Below are positions 15,763 through 24,327 of a stretch of 38,034 nucleotides of DNA, piece by piece. Source of the DNA: an uncultured Eubacteriales bacterium (GTDB lineage Bacteria; Bacillota; Clostridia; Christensenellales; CAG-138); contig CADBRR010000014.1 in the NCBI GenBank assembly GCA_902797145.1, positions 1-38,034 on the forward strand, in the 5' to 3' direction. Position numbers and translations under genes: made by a program. Positions within the stretch are counted from its first letter, which is position 1. Every line of letters starts with the position of its first letter. The notes below the pieces were generated by a model. The model was not told where the DNA came from and ran no database searches. It was given only the letters and a program-made list of their open reading frames with translations.

Positions 15763-16629
15763 TTATTCACTTAAAGTATCGAAAATGTGGATTAAATCGT
15801 CCTTTGAATAATATTCTATAACGATTTTACCTTTCTTTTCGCTGCCATTTATCATAACCTTTGTTCCTAACAAATTACACAATCTTTCCTGCGCATCGTT
15901 AAGTTCAGGGCTTAATTTTTTCTTATTATCATCTTTTTTATCGTCTATCTTTTCGTTTTCAGAAAGCTTTTTAGCAATAGTTTCTGCTTCACGAACTGAT
16001 AAATCTTTTTCAATTATAAGCTCTGCAAACTCAATCTGTCTTTGCTTTCCCTTAACCGATAAAATAGCCCTTGCATGACCTGCCTGTATTTTACCATCTT
16101 TAACATAATCTTGAACTTTTTCAGGAAGATTCAATAGTCTTAATGAATTTGCAACCGCAGGTCTGCTCTTTGAAAGCCTTTCTGCTGCCTCCTCCTGAGT
16201 TATATCATAATTATCTATAAGATTTTTAATTGCCAAAGCTTCTTCAATCGGATTTAAATTTTCCCTCTGTATATTTTCAATAAGCGAAACTTCAAGAACT
16301 TCTTTTTCATCAAAATCTCTTATAATAACGGGCACTTTCGTAAGCCCTGCAAGCCTTGCTGCACGGAATCTTCGCTCACCTGCAACTATAACATATCTTC
16401 CGCTATTTTCTTTAACTACTATCGGTTGAACTACACCATAGTTTTTAATTGACTCTGCAAGCTCTGAAAGCTTTTCATCATCAAAGCTCTTTCTTGGCTG
16501 AGAAGCGTTATTGTCAATAAGATATATGCTAATCTCATTTACTCTATCCTGCTGTGCAGAACCACTGCTGCCAATTAACGCATCAAGCCCTTTTCCAAGC
16601 CCTTTCTGACCTTTTTTATATTCAGCCAT
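15763..16629 (-). CDS. parB: Chromosome partitioning protein ParB (Spo0J)
   Basis: About 288 residues, starting at the ATG at 16629 with AGAGG six bases upstream (the frame stays open to 16656). The N-terminus has Gly-Leu-Gly-Lys-Gly-Leu-Asp-Ala-Leu-Ile-Gly, the ParA-contacting segment of chromosomal ParBs. The CTP-binding ParB/Srx domain follows, with Gln-Pro-Arg-Lys and Gly-Glu-Arg-Arg-Phe-Arg-Ala (84-90). Next is the helix-turn-helix (Glu-Ala-Ala-Glu-Arg-Leu-Ser-Lys-Ser-Arg-Pro-Ala-Val) and then a Lys-rich linker and C-terminal dimer domain. ParB loads at parS, spreads as a clamp, and recruits SMC for origin segregation and in spore formers links to Soj/DnaA control. It follows parA by 47 bp. 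Target parS sites are visible at 4965, 11024, 17531 and 17601. Confidence 0.96.
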   Translation of the reverse strand: MAEYKKGQKGLGKGLDALIGSSGSAQQDRVNEISIYLIDNNASQPRKSFDDEKLSELAESIKNYGVVQPIVVKENSGRYVIVAGERRFRAARLAGLTKVPVIIRDFDEKEVLEVSLIENIQRENLNPIEEALAIKNLIDNYDITQEEAAERLSKSRPAVANSLRLLNLPEKVQDYVKDGKIQAGHARAILSVKGKQRQIEFAELIIEKDLSVREAETIAKKLSENEKIDDKKDDNKKKLSPELNDAQERLCNLLGTKVMINGSEKKGKIVIEYYSKDDLIHIFDTLSE

Positions 16630-16676
16630 ATTTAACCTCTCATTATTTTTCCGCATTTAAAACGAAAATATTCGTA

Positions 16677-17441
16677 TTATTCATTAGAACCAACAATTTC
16701 TTCAGCAAGCGATTTATACGCTACTGAACCTGCCGACTTCGGATCATAAAGTGAAATCGGAACACCAAAGCTCGGCGCTTCACCAAGCCTTATTGAACGT
16801 GGTATTATCGTATCATAAACCTTATTTTTAAAGAATTTTCTTACTTCCTGAACAACTTGTGATGATAGGTTTGTCCTTGCATCAAACATTGTCAAAACTA
16901 CTCCCTCAACCATAAGTGATGGGTTAAGATTATCACGAACGAGCTTTACTGTATTTAAAAGCTGTGAAAGACCTTCAAGCGCATAATATTCGCATTGAAT
17001 CGGCACGAGCAGAGTATCAGCAGATGTCAGCGAATTAAGCGTTAATAAACCGAGTGACGGCGGACAATCTATAAAAATATAATCATAATAATCCCTTATT
17101 TCACCGAGCGATTTTGAAAGCTTTTTTTCCCTTGCAATCATATTTACAAGCTCAACCTCTGCGCCTGCAAGCGCAATCTCAGACGGAAGCAAATCAAGAT
17201 TTTCAATGTTTGTCTTTATAATTACGTTCATTGCCGGAACATCGTCAATTATAACATCATAAATGCTCTTTTCAAGATAATCTTTATCTACACCAAGTCC
17301 GCTCGTAGCGTTTCCCTGCGGATCTATATCAACAAGCAGAGTCTTTTTCCCCATCTGTGCGATACAAGCGGATAAATTCACCGCAGTTGTTGTTTTTCCA
17401 ACTCCGCCTTTCTGGTTAGCAATAGCAATTATTTTAGCCAC
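16677..17441 (-). CDS. parA: Chromosome partitioning ATPase ParA (Soj)
   Basis: About 254 residues. I choose the GTG at 17441, because GGAGG is seven bases before it and the product then begins like other Soj proteins (Met-Ala-Lys-Ile-Ile-Ala-Ile-Ala-Asn-Gln-Lys-Gly-Gly); an ATG two codons earlier would sit one base from the SD. The deviant Walker A is Lys-Gly-Gly-Val-Gly-Lys-Thr-Thr, with signature Lys11 and Lys16. Walker A' is Val-Asp-Ile-Asp-Pro-Gln-Gly-Asn, and Walker B is Phe-Ile-Asp-Cys-Pro-Pro-Ser-Leu-Gly. ParA binds DNA nonspecifically as an ATP dimer; ParB stimulates its ATPase, and in Bacillus the monomer inhibits DnaA. The upstream gap holds a terminator and two parS sites, so ParA-ParB may autoregulate. 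Confidence 0.96.
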   Translation of the reverse strand: MAKIIAIANQKGGVGKTTTAVNLSACIAQMGKKTLLVDIDPQGNATSGLGVDKDYLEKSIYDVIIDDVPAMNVIIKTNIENLDLLPSEIALAGAEVELVNMIAREKKLSKSLGEIRDYYDYIFIDCPPSLGLLTLNSLTSADTLLVPIQCEYYALEGLSQLLNTVKLVRDNLNPSLMVEGVVLTMFDARTNLSSQVVQEVRKFFKNKVYDTIIPRSIRLGEAPSFGVPISLYDPKSAGSVAYKSLAEEIVGSNE

Positions 17442-17530
17442 ACTCATTCCTCCGTTTTTCCCTATTTTAAATATTACTCTATTCATTATAAAATAAATCT
17501 TTTAATTTAACAATAGTTATATTAAAAAAA

Positions 17531-17546
17531 TGTTTCATGTGAAACA
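17531..17546 (+). other. parS: parS-like site upstream of parA
   Basis: TGTTTCATGTGAAACA, one base from canonical parS, in the noc-parA gap between the noc terminator and the parA start. Its position in the leader or promoter of parA-parB allows ParB to occupy its own control region. Confidence 0.88.
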
Positions 17547-17552
17547 AAATTT

Positions 17553-17582
17553 AATAAAAAATCCCTCAATAAATTCGAGGGC
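17553..17582 (-). terminator. Intrinsic terminator between noc and parA
   Basis: CCCTC (17563-17567) pairs with GAGGG (17577-17581). On the minus strand ATTTTTTATT follows. It separates noc transcription from parA-parB and lies between two parS sites. Confidence 0.75.
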
Positions 17583-17594
17583 GAAATAATTATT

Positions 17595-18503
17595 TTAAAA
17601 TGTTTCATGTGAAACAATTTTATTGTTTTTTATATGAATTTCAATATCTATTCCATCATCGTGTTCATTTTTTACCATATCAACACCGAATCCGCTTTGC
17701 TTCATAATATCAATAGCATAATTTATTGAATTCATAAACGCTTTATAATCCTTAACTCTTCTTAAAATAACAGGTCGTGGTTTTGCTCCGTTCGTTTTTT
17801 TGTCATACATATCATTAAGTATCTTATTCACTTGCGATTCTGTTTCCTTGACCGACATATTCTTTTCGCTTATCATCTTTATAACTAAAAGCTGCTGCTG
17901 TTCATCACGAAGTTTTAAAATACTCCTTGCGTGCCTCTCGCTTATTTTATATTTTATAATTGCCTTCTTAACAGCAGATGATAGTTTTAAAACTCTCAAT
18001 TTATTTGCTATAAACGATTGACTTTTGCCAAGTCTATAAGCGAGTTCCTCTTGTGTAAGCGAATAATTGCTCAAAAGTGATGCGTAACATTGTGCTTCTT
18101 CTAAAAAATGCAGATTTTCCCTCTGCAAATTTTCTATCAATGCCATCATTGCAGATGTTTCATCAATAGTTCCTACCTGAACCACGCAAGCGACTTTTTT
18201 CATACCAAGGCTTCTAACTGCCCTTAGTCGCCTTTCACCTGCAATAAGCTCATATCTATTTCCTATTTTTCTAACTACGAGCGGTTGAATAAGGCCTACC
18301 TGTTTTATTGATTGAGCAAGCTCCTTTATCGTTTCATCTTCAAACGTATGTCGTGGCTGATATGGATTAGGAACTATGCTATCAACGCTTATTTCCTCAT
18401 ATCTTGTTATTTCTTTGCCATTATAACCAGTATCTTCAAAATTACTTAAATAATTATTATCTTTGTTTTTCTTTGAGGCATTCAAAAAATCGAACATTGC
18501 CAT
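17595..18503 (-). CDS. noc: Nucleoid occlusion protein Noc (second ParB-family protein)
   Basis: About 302 residues, from the ATG at 18503 (GAGGA nine bases upstream; the frame is open to 18587 but without an SD). The N-terminus begins Met-Ala-Met-Phe-Asp-Phe, resembling the amphipathic membrane-targeting tip of Noc. The ParB/Srx domain follows, with Pro-Asn-Pro-Tyr-Gln-Pro-Arg and Gly-Glu-Arg-Arg-Leu-Arg-Ala (89-95). The helix-turn-helix (Glu-Glu-Leu-Ala-Tyr-Arg-Leu-Gly-Lys-Ser-Gln-Ser-Phe-Ile-Ala-Asn-Lys) is followed by a C-terminal Asp-Tyr-Lys-Ala-Phe...Ile-Asp-Ile-Glu-Ile-His dimer domain. In Bacillus Noc coats DNA from Noc sites and keeps FtsZ off the nucleoid. The rsmG-noc-parA-parB order supports Noc over a second plasmid-type ParB. 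Its last codons (Val-Ser-His-Glu-Thr-Phe) are themselves a parS site. Confidence 0.9.
   Translation of the reverse strand: MAMFDFLNASKKNKDNNYLSNFEDTGYNGKEITRYEEISVDSIVPNPYQPRHTFEDETIKELAQSIKQVGLIQPLVVRKIGNRYELIAGERRLRAVRSLGMKKVACVVQVGTIDETSAMMALIENLQRENLHFLEEAQCYASLLSNYSLTQEELAYRLGKSQSFIANKLRVLKLSSAVKKAIIKYKISERHARSILKLRDEQQQLLVIKMISEKNMSVKETESQVNKILNDMYDKKTNGAKPRPVILRRVKDYKAFMNSINYAIDIMKQSGFGVDMVKNEHDDGIDIEIHIKNNKIVSHETF
17601..17616 (+). other. parS: parS-like site in the last codons of noc
   Basis: TGTTTCATGTGAAACA, identical to the copy 70 bp away at 17531. It overlaps the 3' end of noc and encodes its C-terminal His-Glu-Thr stretch. Confidence 0.88.
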
Positions 18504-18610
18504 TTTACATTTTCCTCTCATTGCTATAATTTTCTGTATTATAACATATTTAGAAATAGAAAAATTATTTTTGACAATGAAAGACAAACAAAGACAGTAA
18601 ATTACAAAAT

Positions 18611-19306
18611 TTATAACGGATTTTTGCTTGCAGTACCCGCCTTTCTCGGATAAGCCTGCGGAGTTTTTCCATTTTTTGTTAAAATAACTATTCTTCTTTC
18701 ACCCCAATCTGTATTTACAGCGTTAATTTGATAAGAACACTTTAATACTTTAAGCGCATTTTCTGCATTTTTTAATTCTTCATCAGCGGAAGGACCTTTG
18801 AACATAATACATTTACCGCCAACCTTTACAAACGGAACAGTGAGTTCGCACAAAACATTTGCAGGTGCAACAGCCCTTGAAAGCGAAACATCGTATTTTT
18901 CCCTATGCTCAGCAAGCCTTGCGCCATCTTCGGCACGTGAATGTATACATTCGCATTTAATATTGAGTTTATTTAGCAATTCCTTTAAAAAAGTTATTCT
19001 TTTATTAAGCGAATCGAGCAACACAACTTCAATATCATCTCTTATAATTTTAAGCGGAATACCGGGGAAACCTGCTCCTGTGCCAACATCTATACATTTC
19101 GCGTTTCTCTCGATATATTTAGATAACATAACGCTGTCTGCAAAATGTTTTTTTATAACATCATCGACATCTGTTATTGCGGTTAAATTCATTTTATTAT
19201 TCCATTCGATAAGCATATTATAATAAATTTCAAACTTATCAATCTGAGAATCAGTCAAGCCATTAATGACTGCTGAAATTTTATTTTTAAATTCAATGCT
19301 GCACAT
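18611..19306 (-). CDS. rsmG: 16S rRNA (guanine-527 N7)-methyltransferase RsmG
   Basis: A 231-residue class I SAM methyltransferase that makes m7G527 in 16S rRNA. Features are Asn-Lys-x-Met-Asn-Leu-Thr-Ala-Ile (36-44), His-Phe-Ala-Asp-Ser, the SAM motif Asp-Val-Gly-Thr-Gly-Ala-Gly-Phe-Pro-Gly-Ile-Pro near 73-84, and Ser-Arg-Ala-Val-Ala in the rRNA-facing part. The C-terminal Arg-Lys-Ala-Gly-Thr-Ala-x-Lys-Asn-Pro-Leu ending is typical. It begins four bases after the mnmG stop and leads into noc, the usual clostridial/bacillus order, so it is co-transcribed with mnmG. Confidence 0.97.
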   Translation of the reverse strand: MCSIEFKNKISAVINGLTDSQIDKFEIYYNMLIEWNNKMNLTAITDVDDVIKKHFADSVMLSKYIERNAKCIDVGTGAGFPGIPLKIIRDDIEVVLLDSLNKRITFLKELLNKLNIKCECIHSRAEDGARLAEHREKYDVSLSRAVAPANVLCELTVPFVKVGGKCIMFKGPSADEELKNAENALKVLKCSYQINAVNTDWGERRIVILTKNGKTPQAYPRKAGTASKNPL

Positions 19307-19310
19307 AAAA

Positions 19311-21179
19311 TTAACCCTTCATCTTCTTAATATAAACGAGCAAAACCGAAATATCAGCAGGAGAAACGCCGGAAATTCTCGATGCCTGACCTATGTTATA
19401 CGGCTTATGGGCATTTAACTTTTGCTGCGCTTCTATTCTAAGCCCTTGAATTGATTTATAATCAATATCTTTATCGAGCAAAATATCTTCAAGCTGTTTG
19501 AAACGCTCAACCTGTTCAAGCTGTTTCGCAATATAGCCATCATAATGGGCTTTTAACTCTATCTGTTCTGAAATCTCATCATCAAGCACAGGCAATTCAT
19601 CGGATATTTTAAGAATATCCGTATAAGTAACCCCGTTTCTTTTGAGCAAATCAAAATATTTTATGCCCGTCTTTACTTCGCTATCGCCTGTATTTTTAAG
19701 AAGATTTACAAATTCTTCGTTATTAGGAGCGTGCTTTGATAATATTTTCATTGCGTTATTTATCTGTTCACGCTTATTCATGAGCTTTTCATAACGTTCT
19801 TTTGTTGCAAGACCAATATTATACGATTTTTCTGTAAGTCGCATATCTGCATTATCCTGTCTGAGCAACAACCTATATTCAGCCCTTGAAGTCATCATTC
19901 TATAAGGTTCATTAGTGCCTTTAGTAACCAAATCATCGACAAGGACGCCAATATAAGCATCAGACCTTGACAGAATAAATGGTTCTTTGCCTTTAAGCAT
20001 AAGTGCGCAGTTAATACCTGCATAAATTCCCTGAGCGGCAGCTTCTTCATAGCCTGAGCTTCCGTTTATCTGACCTGCAAAATAAAGACCGCTTATTTTT
20101 TTTGACTGCAAAGTCAAATCGAGCTGGATAGGATCTATACAATCATATTCTATAGCATAACCAAACCTCGTAATAATACAATTTTCCATACCTTCAATCG
20201 TGCGCAGCATATCAATCTGCACATCAGCAGGCAAGCTTGTAGACATACCCTGAACGTACATTTCATCAGTTGAAAGTCCTTCAGGCTCTATAAAAATCTG
20301 ATGCCTATCCTTATCAGCAAATCTTGTAACTTTATCTTCGATTGACGGACAATATCTTGTTCCTACACCGGAAATAAGGCCCGAATACATTGCGGATCTA
20401 TGAATATTATCGAGTATAATCTTATGCGTTTTAAGGTTTGTATATGTAAGGTAGCAAACTTCCTGTTCTTTATCGTTCTTCTGAGTCATAAAAGAGAACT
20501 TCGGAATAGGAATATCGCCATACTGAATATCCATCTTTGAGAAATCAAGGCTTGATTTTTTAACCCTTGCAGGAGTTCCTGTTTTAAATCTTCTTAAAGA
20601 AATTCCATTGTCTATAAGCGAACGAGAAAGCTCATTTGCACCGAAAAGACCTGACGGACCGCTTTGTTTTACATAATTTCCGATAAGAATATTGCTTTTA
20701 AGATAAACACCGCAGGCGACTATAACGCTTTTTGTCTTGAAATATGCACCGCTTGCGCATCTTATAGCTTCTACTTTTCCATTTTTTGTAACTATTTCAA
20801 CGCATTCATCTTGAAAAAGAGTTAAATTATCTTCCCTTTCAAGCGTTATCTTCATTCTTTCATGGTAACGCCTTTTATCCATTTGCGCACGAAGTGAATG
20901 AACAGCAGGACCTTTTCCTGTATTCAACATACGCATCTGAATAAAAGTATCATCGGCAGCCAATCCCATTTCACCGCCTAAAGCGTCAATTTCCCTTACA
21001 AGATGGCCTTTTGACGTTCCGCCAATAGCAGGGTTGCAGGGCATAAGTCCTACAGAATCAAGATTCATAGTCAAGCACATAGTATCAAGCCCCATTCTTG
21101 CACAAGCAAGCGCAGCTTCACAGCCTGCATGACCTGCACCCAACACTATTGTATCAAATTTTCCTGTAAAATAAGACAT
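19311..21179 (-). CDS. mnmG: tRNA uridine-34 5-carboxymethylaminomethyl modification enzyme MnmG (GidA)
   Basis: A 622-residue FAD enzyme that works with MnmE to install the (carboxymethyl)aminomethyl group on U34 of several tRNAs. The N-terminal Rossmann motif Gly-Ala-Gly-His-Ala-Gly-Cys-Glu-Ala (14-22) and Pro-Cys-Asn-Pro-Ala-Ile-Gly-Gly-Thr-(S/A)-Lys-Gly are the family signatures. Further on are Thr-Gly-Thr-Pro-Ala-Arg and Gln-Gly-Ile-Tyr-Ala-Gly-Ile-Asn, and the C-terminal helical tail contains [10 protein letters not shown]. Length is normal. AGGAG precedes the start. It directly follows dnaN here, whereas its partner mnmE lies on the other side of the origin. Confidence 0.97.
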   Translation of the reverse strand: MSYFTGKFDTIVLGAGHAGCEAALACARMGLDTMCLTMNLDSVGLMPCNPAIGGTSKGHLVREIDALGGEMGLAADDTFIQMRMLNTGKGPAVHSLRAQMDKRRYHERMKITLEREDNLTLFQDECVEIVTKNGKVEAIRCASGAYFKTKSVIVACGVYLKSNILIGNYVKQSGPSGLFGANELSRSLIDNGISLRRFKTGTPARVKKSSLDFSKMDIQYGDIPIPKFSFMTQKNDKEQEVCYLTYTNLKTHKIILDNIHRSAMYSGLISGVGTRYCPSIEDKVTRFADKDRHQIFIEPEGLSTDEMYVQGMSTSLPADVQIDMLRTIEGMENCIITRFGYAIEYDCIDPIQLDLTLQSKKISGLYFAGQINGSSGYEEAAAQGIYAGINCALMLKGKEPFILSRSDAYIGVLVDDLVTKGTNEPYRMMTSRAEYRLLLRQDNADMRLTEKSYNIGLATKERYEKLMNKREQINNAMKILSKHAPNNEEFVNLLKNTGDSEVKTGIKYFDLLKRNGVTYTDILKISDELPVLDDEISEQIELKAHYDGYIAKQLEQVERFKQLEDILLDKDIDYKSIQGLRIEAQQKLNAHKPYNIGQASRISGVSPADISVLLVYIKKMKG

Positions 21180-21213
21180 ATGCTCTGTTCTCCTAATTAT
21201 TTTTAAAATTTAT

Positions 21214-22317
21214 TTATGCAAGTGAGGGTCTTATAGGCAATACGAGATAATAGAACTCATCGCCTCTTATTCCTCTGAATACGCATGGGCTTATATTCTT
21301 TGTCAAATCGAGGTACAATTCATCATCATCAAGGTTTTTAAGAATATCTATAATAAACTTTGAATTGAACGATATATCTATTGAACCGCCCATTATCTGA
21401 ACCGGTACATCTTCGTTGATTTTACCAATTTCATTATTTGCTGTTATATGCAAATAGTCGTTTTCAAATGAGAATTTTACAAGATTATTCTTGTTTTCCC
21501 TTGCTAAAAGCGATGCTCTATCTATGCTTTCATAAAACTCCTGTCTATTTACCTTAACCCTTATTTCATATTCTTTAGGCAAAATCTGACTATATTTTAT
21601 ATATTCGCCTTCAAGAAGCCTTGTAAGCAATTTTGTATGACCTAAATCTATCATAGCGTTTGCCATTGAAAGGTGCATCTTTACAGGTTCATCGCTATCT
21701 TCAAGTATGTTCGCCATTTCATTGAGCGCTTTAGGCGGAATAACTGCCCTTTCTACAAGCGTTGAACCTGATATCTGTTCTTTTCTTATAGCAAGCCTAT
21801 AACCATCAAGCGCTACCATAGTCAAGTTATTATCTTTAACCTCTACAAGTATTCCGTTAAGTATTCCCTTGGATTCATCAACAGATGCAGAAAACTTCGT
21901 CTGCCTTATCATGCTTTTTAGCTTATTCTGTGAAATATTTATTCCTTCTGACATATACATAGGTGCCATTTCGGGATATTCTTGAGCATCAAAGCACTGT
22001 ATAGTTGTATTTATTCTTCCGCATTTGATATACGCTGTCGTCCCCTCAACTGAAATATCAACTAAATCGTTAGGTAATTTTCTTATAATATCAGCAAATA
22101 TTCTTCCCGGAAAAACTATTACGCCTTCTTCTTCAATAGTTGCTGGTATTTCTGTTTCTATCTGAAGAGAAAGGTCTGAACATTTAACGTGCAGTTTTCC
22201 CTCTGAAGCATCTACATATATTCCTTCAAGTATATTTACAGCTGATTTAGCAGTAAGTGCCTTTGTTGCTGTAGATATGGCTGCATTCAAATCGTAGTTA
22301 TCAACAAAAAATTTCAT
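21214..22317 (-). CDS. dnaN: DNA polymerase III beta sliding clamp
   Basis: A 367-residue beta clamp with three repeated domains of about 120 residues. It starts Met-Lys-Phe-x-Val-Asn/Asp, and near the end has the expected Pro-Cys-Val-Phe-Arg...Tyr-Leu-Val-Leu-Pro-Ile-Arg pattern ending the third domain. It encircles DNA and tethers PolC/DnaE and other partners. A GGAG/GAG-rich leader lies ahead of the ATG. It follows dnaA across a 317-bp gap full of DnaA boxes, and leads into mnmG after 34 bp. Confidence 0.97.
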   Translation of the reverse strand: MKFFVDNYDLNAAISTATKALTAKSAVNILEGIYVDASEGKLHVKCSDLSLQIETEIPATIEEEGVIVFPGRIFADIIRKLPNDLVDISVEGTTAYIKCGRINTTIQCFDAQEYPEMAPMYMSEGINISQNKLKSMIRQTKFSASVDESKGILNGILVEVKDNNLTMVALDGYRLAIRKEQISGSTLVERAVIPPKALNEMANILEDSDEPVKMHLSMANAMIDLGHTKLLTRLLEGEYIKYSQILPKEYEIRVKVNRQEFYESIDRASLLARENKNNLVKFSFENDYLHITANNEIGKINEDVPVQIMGGSIDISFNSKFIIDILKNLDDDELYLDLTKNISPCVFRGIRGDEFYYLVLPIRPSLA

Positions 22318-22339
22318 TTTTCACTCGCTCTCCTTTGCT

Positions 22340-22386
22340 TTAATTAATTTTTAATTAGTTTTAGTATTATTAGGGGGTGCGGATAA
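22340..22386 (-). other. oriC: Basal origin unwinding element (DnaA boxes, GC run, DnaA-trios, AT-rich DUE)
   Basis: Read on the minus strand, the DnaA-box-like TTATCCGCA (22378-22386) is followed by CCCCC (22373-22377) and then AT-rich DNA to dnaN. On the opposite (plus) strand, read 3' to 5' from the G run, the triplets are GAT, TAT, TAT, GAT, TTT, GAT (22373 down to 22356). This is the order of the Bacillus basal unwinding system: boxes, GC cluster, DnaA-trios, unwinding region. The assignment is by pattern, not experiment. Confidence 0.72.
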
Positions 22387-22553
22387 TGTGGAAAAGCTTT
22401 AAAATTCCCCAAAATGGTAACTTTTGGGCTGTTGAATTCGTTTTGGAAAAACTGTTTATAAGTGGTTGAGTTATCAACATAAATCCACATTTCCACTCTA
22501 TCCGCATTTTATCCACTGTGGATTGTTGATTATGTGGATAAAATTGTGGAAAA
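22378..22553. other. oriC: DnaA-box cluster in the dnaA-dnaN gap
   Basis: One perfect box TGTGGATAA (22533-22541). One-mismatch boxes are TGTGGAAAA (22387-22395 and 22545-22553), TGCGGATAA (22378-22386), TTATCAACA (22471-22479) and TTATCCACT (22509-22517). Two weaker ones are near 22481 and 22498. The two boxes at 22378-22395 are directly abutted and point toward the unwinding element. The stretch 22554-22634 next to the dnaA stop is AT-rich without boxes. Confidence 0.85.
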
Positions 22554-22634
22554 CTCATTATTTAGTTTAATCAAGCTTAATATTGCACCTTAAAGATACA
22601 TAATTAAGCTTGAAAAAATATTATATTTAATTGC

Positions 22635-23996
22635 TTATTTCTCATTTATGCGCTTTGTAAGATCTTGAATAGTTGCTTCAAGCTTTACATCTTTCTTCAT
22701 ATCGTTTGTTATTTTTTCCTGCGCATACATAATAGTTGTATGGTCACGACCTCCGAATGCTTCACCTATCTGCGGATATGAACAATCGAGTATCGACCTG
22801 CAAAGATACATGGCAATCTGACGAGGATAAGCTATATCCCTGCTCTTCCTCTTTCCTTTTAAATCATTTACTGTAATTCCATATTGTTCTGCAACCATTT
22901 CCTGAATAGTATCAATAGATGCAACACGTTTTGTTTCGCCATTGAGAATATCCCTCAAAGCAAGTTCTGCAACAGATGTTGTGACAGGCATTTTCGTAAG
23001 GTTTGCATATGCAACTACCCTTGTAAGTGAACCTTCAAGTTCCCTGATATTTGAATTTACCTTTTCTGCGATAAAAAGCAATACATCGTTAGGAACAACA
23101 TAACCTTCGCTTAATGTCTTTTTGCGAAGAATTGCTGTCCTCGTTTCAAAATCAGGCGGCTGAATATCCGTTATAAGACCGCCCTCAAACCTTGATCTCA
23201 ATCTTTCTTCAAGCGTCTGAATTTCCCTCGGAGGTCTATCCGATGAAAGAACTATCTGCTTGTTTGCGCTATGAAGTGCGTTGAATGTGTGGAAAAACTC
23301 TTCCTGCATTCCCTCTTTACCTGTTATAAATTGAATATCGTCTACGAGCAATACATCAACAGTTCTATATTTTGCCCTAAACTGTGCGTTCTTGTTTACT
23401 CTGATAGATTCTACAAGTTCGTTTAGGAATGTTTCGCTTGTAACGTACATAATATTTGCACGAGGATTGTTCTCCTTTATCTTATGCGCTATTGCGTGCA
23501 TAAGATGGGTTTTTCCAAGCCCAACTCCGCCATACATAAAAAGAGGATTGTATGCCTTTGCAGGATTTTCTGCAACTGCGAGCGCAGCAGCGTGTGCAAA
23601 GTGATTTGATCCGCCTATAACAAATGTATCAAATGTGTATTTAGGATTAAGGCTGAGTGATTTAAATGAATCATCGTTCATATAATTATTATCGACCTTA
23701 TCCGCAGATATTTTATCTTCATCAATATTTCTGTATAGTTCTCTTTCAGATGGTTCTATATAAACGATGTCATTGAGTTCGATATCATTGACAGAATTGA
23801 CTATTTCCTTTACTCTCTGCTTGTACATATTTGTCAAATTCTGCTTTGATGTACTATTTTCTGCCTCAAGTATTAATACTCCATTATCTATTGCGACAGG
23901 TTTTATCTGAATAAAATAGTTGTTATATGAAAGCTCCGTTACAGCATCTTTTATGCTATTTAAAGAATTATTCCATATAACCTTTGCAGAAGACAT
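22635..23996 (-). CDS. dnaA: Chromosomal replication initiator DnaA
   Basis: About 453 residues, from the ATG at 23996 with AAGGAG upstream (the frame is open 11 codons further, without an SD). Domain I is at about 1-80 and linker domain II at about 85-115. The AAA+ domain has Walker A Gly-Gly-Val-Gly-Leu-Gly-Lys-Thr-His (156-164), Walker B Leu-Leu-Val-Asp-Asp-Ile-Gln-Phe and the Leu-Arg-Ser-Arg-Phe arginine-finger region. The C-terminal helix-turn-helix has the DnaA signature Gly-Gly-Arg-Asp-His-Thr-Thr-Ile-Met-Tyr-Ala. It binds 9-mer DnaA boxes and melts the origin. Boxes in its own leader (24036-24080) indicate autoregulation. Confidence 0.98.
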   Translation of the reverse strand: MSSAKVIWNNSLNSIKDAVTELSYNNYFIQIKPVAIDNGVLILEAENSTSKQNLTNMYKQRVKEIVNSVNDIELNDIVYIEPSERELYRNIDEDKISADKVDNNYMNDDSFKSLSLNPKYTFDTFVIGGSNHFAHAAALAVAENPAKAYNPLFMYGGVGLGKTHLMHAIAHKIKENNPRANIMYVTSETFLNELVESIRVNKNAQFRAKYRTVDVLLVDDIQFITGKEGMQEEFFHTFNALHSANKQIVLSSDRPPREIQTLEERLRSRFEGGLITDIQPPDFETRTAILRKKTLSEGYVVPNDVLLFIAEKVNSNIRELEGSLTRVVAYANLTKMPVTTSVAELALRDILNGETKRVASIDTIQEMVAEQYGITVNDLKGKRKSRDIAYPRQIAMYLCRSILDCSYPQIGEAFGGRDHTTIMYAQEKITNDMKKDVKLEATIQDLTKRINEK

Positions 23997-24035
23997 ACGC
24001 CTTTTTCTCCTTTCAAAATAATTCCACAAAAAAAG

Positions 24036-24080
24036 TTATTCACATTCTGTTGATAAAATTGTGGATAAATCTGTGAATCA
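24036..24080. other. oriC: DnaA boxes in the dnaA leader
   Basis: Perfect boxes TTATTCACA (24036-24044) and TGTGGATAA (24060-24068). One-mismatch boxes are TGTTGATAA (24048-24056) and TGTGAATCA (24072-24080). They lie between the candidate dnaA promoter and the SD, where DnaA binding could repress its own gene. Confidence 0.85.
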
Positions 24081-24108
24081 TTCACAGCTATATCGTCCAT
24101 AATTTAAA

Positions 24109-24137
24109 ATTATATAATATATTACAGGCAATAGTAA
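24109..24137 (-). promoter_or_regulatory. Candidate dnaA promoter
   Basis: On the minus strand a perfect TATAAT (24109-24114) lies 17 bp downstream of TTACTA (24132-24137), a poor -35. It is about 110 bases upstream of the dnaA start, with the box cluster in the transcribed leader. Confidence 0.45.
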
Positions 24138-24251
24138 TCCCTTTTATAATAACAAATAAACCTTTTAAATACAAGTAAAAACGAAAAAAATAAATAAAAA
24201 AATAATCAAGTGGGGGGAAGTTGTGGAATCGGGTCGAATAAAAACACTATA

Positions 24252-24275
24252 TGTGGATAACATAATTTATCCACA
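24252..24275. other. oriC: Inverted pair of perfect DnaA boxes between dnaA and rpmH
   Basis: TGTGGATAA (24252-24260) and TTATCCACA (24267-24275) face each other across six bases. They sit in the AT-rich dnaA-rpmH gap (23997-24529), about 50 bp upstream of the rpmH -35 element. Between 24081 and 24251 I see only AT-rich DNA and the dnaA promoter. Confidence 0.88.
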
Positions 24276-24327
24276 GCAAAAAAACATCAAAAAGTGAATA
24301 AATGAATACATAAATTTATAAAAAAAC

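Noticed and set aside
15786-15794. DnaA box in the 3' end of parB (TGTGGATTA)
   Set aside because: A single one-mismatch site in coding DNA with no neighbours; expected by chance in AT-rich sequence.
22101-22116. Noc-site-like sequence (TTCCCGGAAAA) in dnaN
   Set aside because: Only a partial match to ATTTCCCGGGAAAT, inside a conserved coding region, with no second copy in the window.
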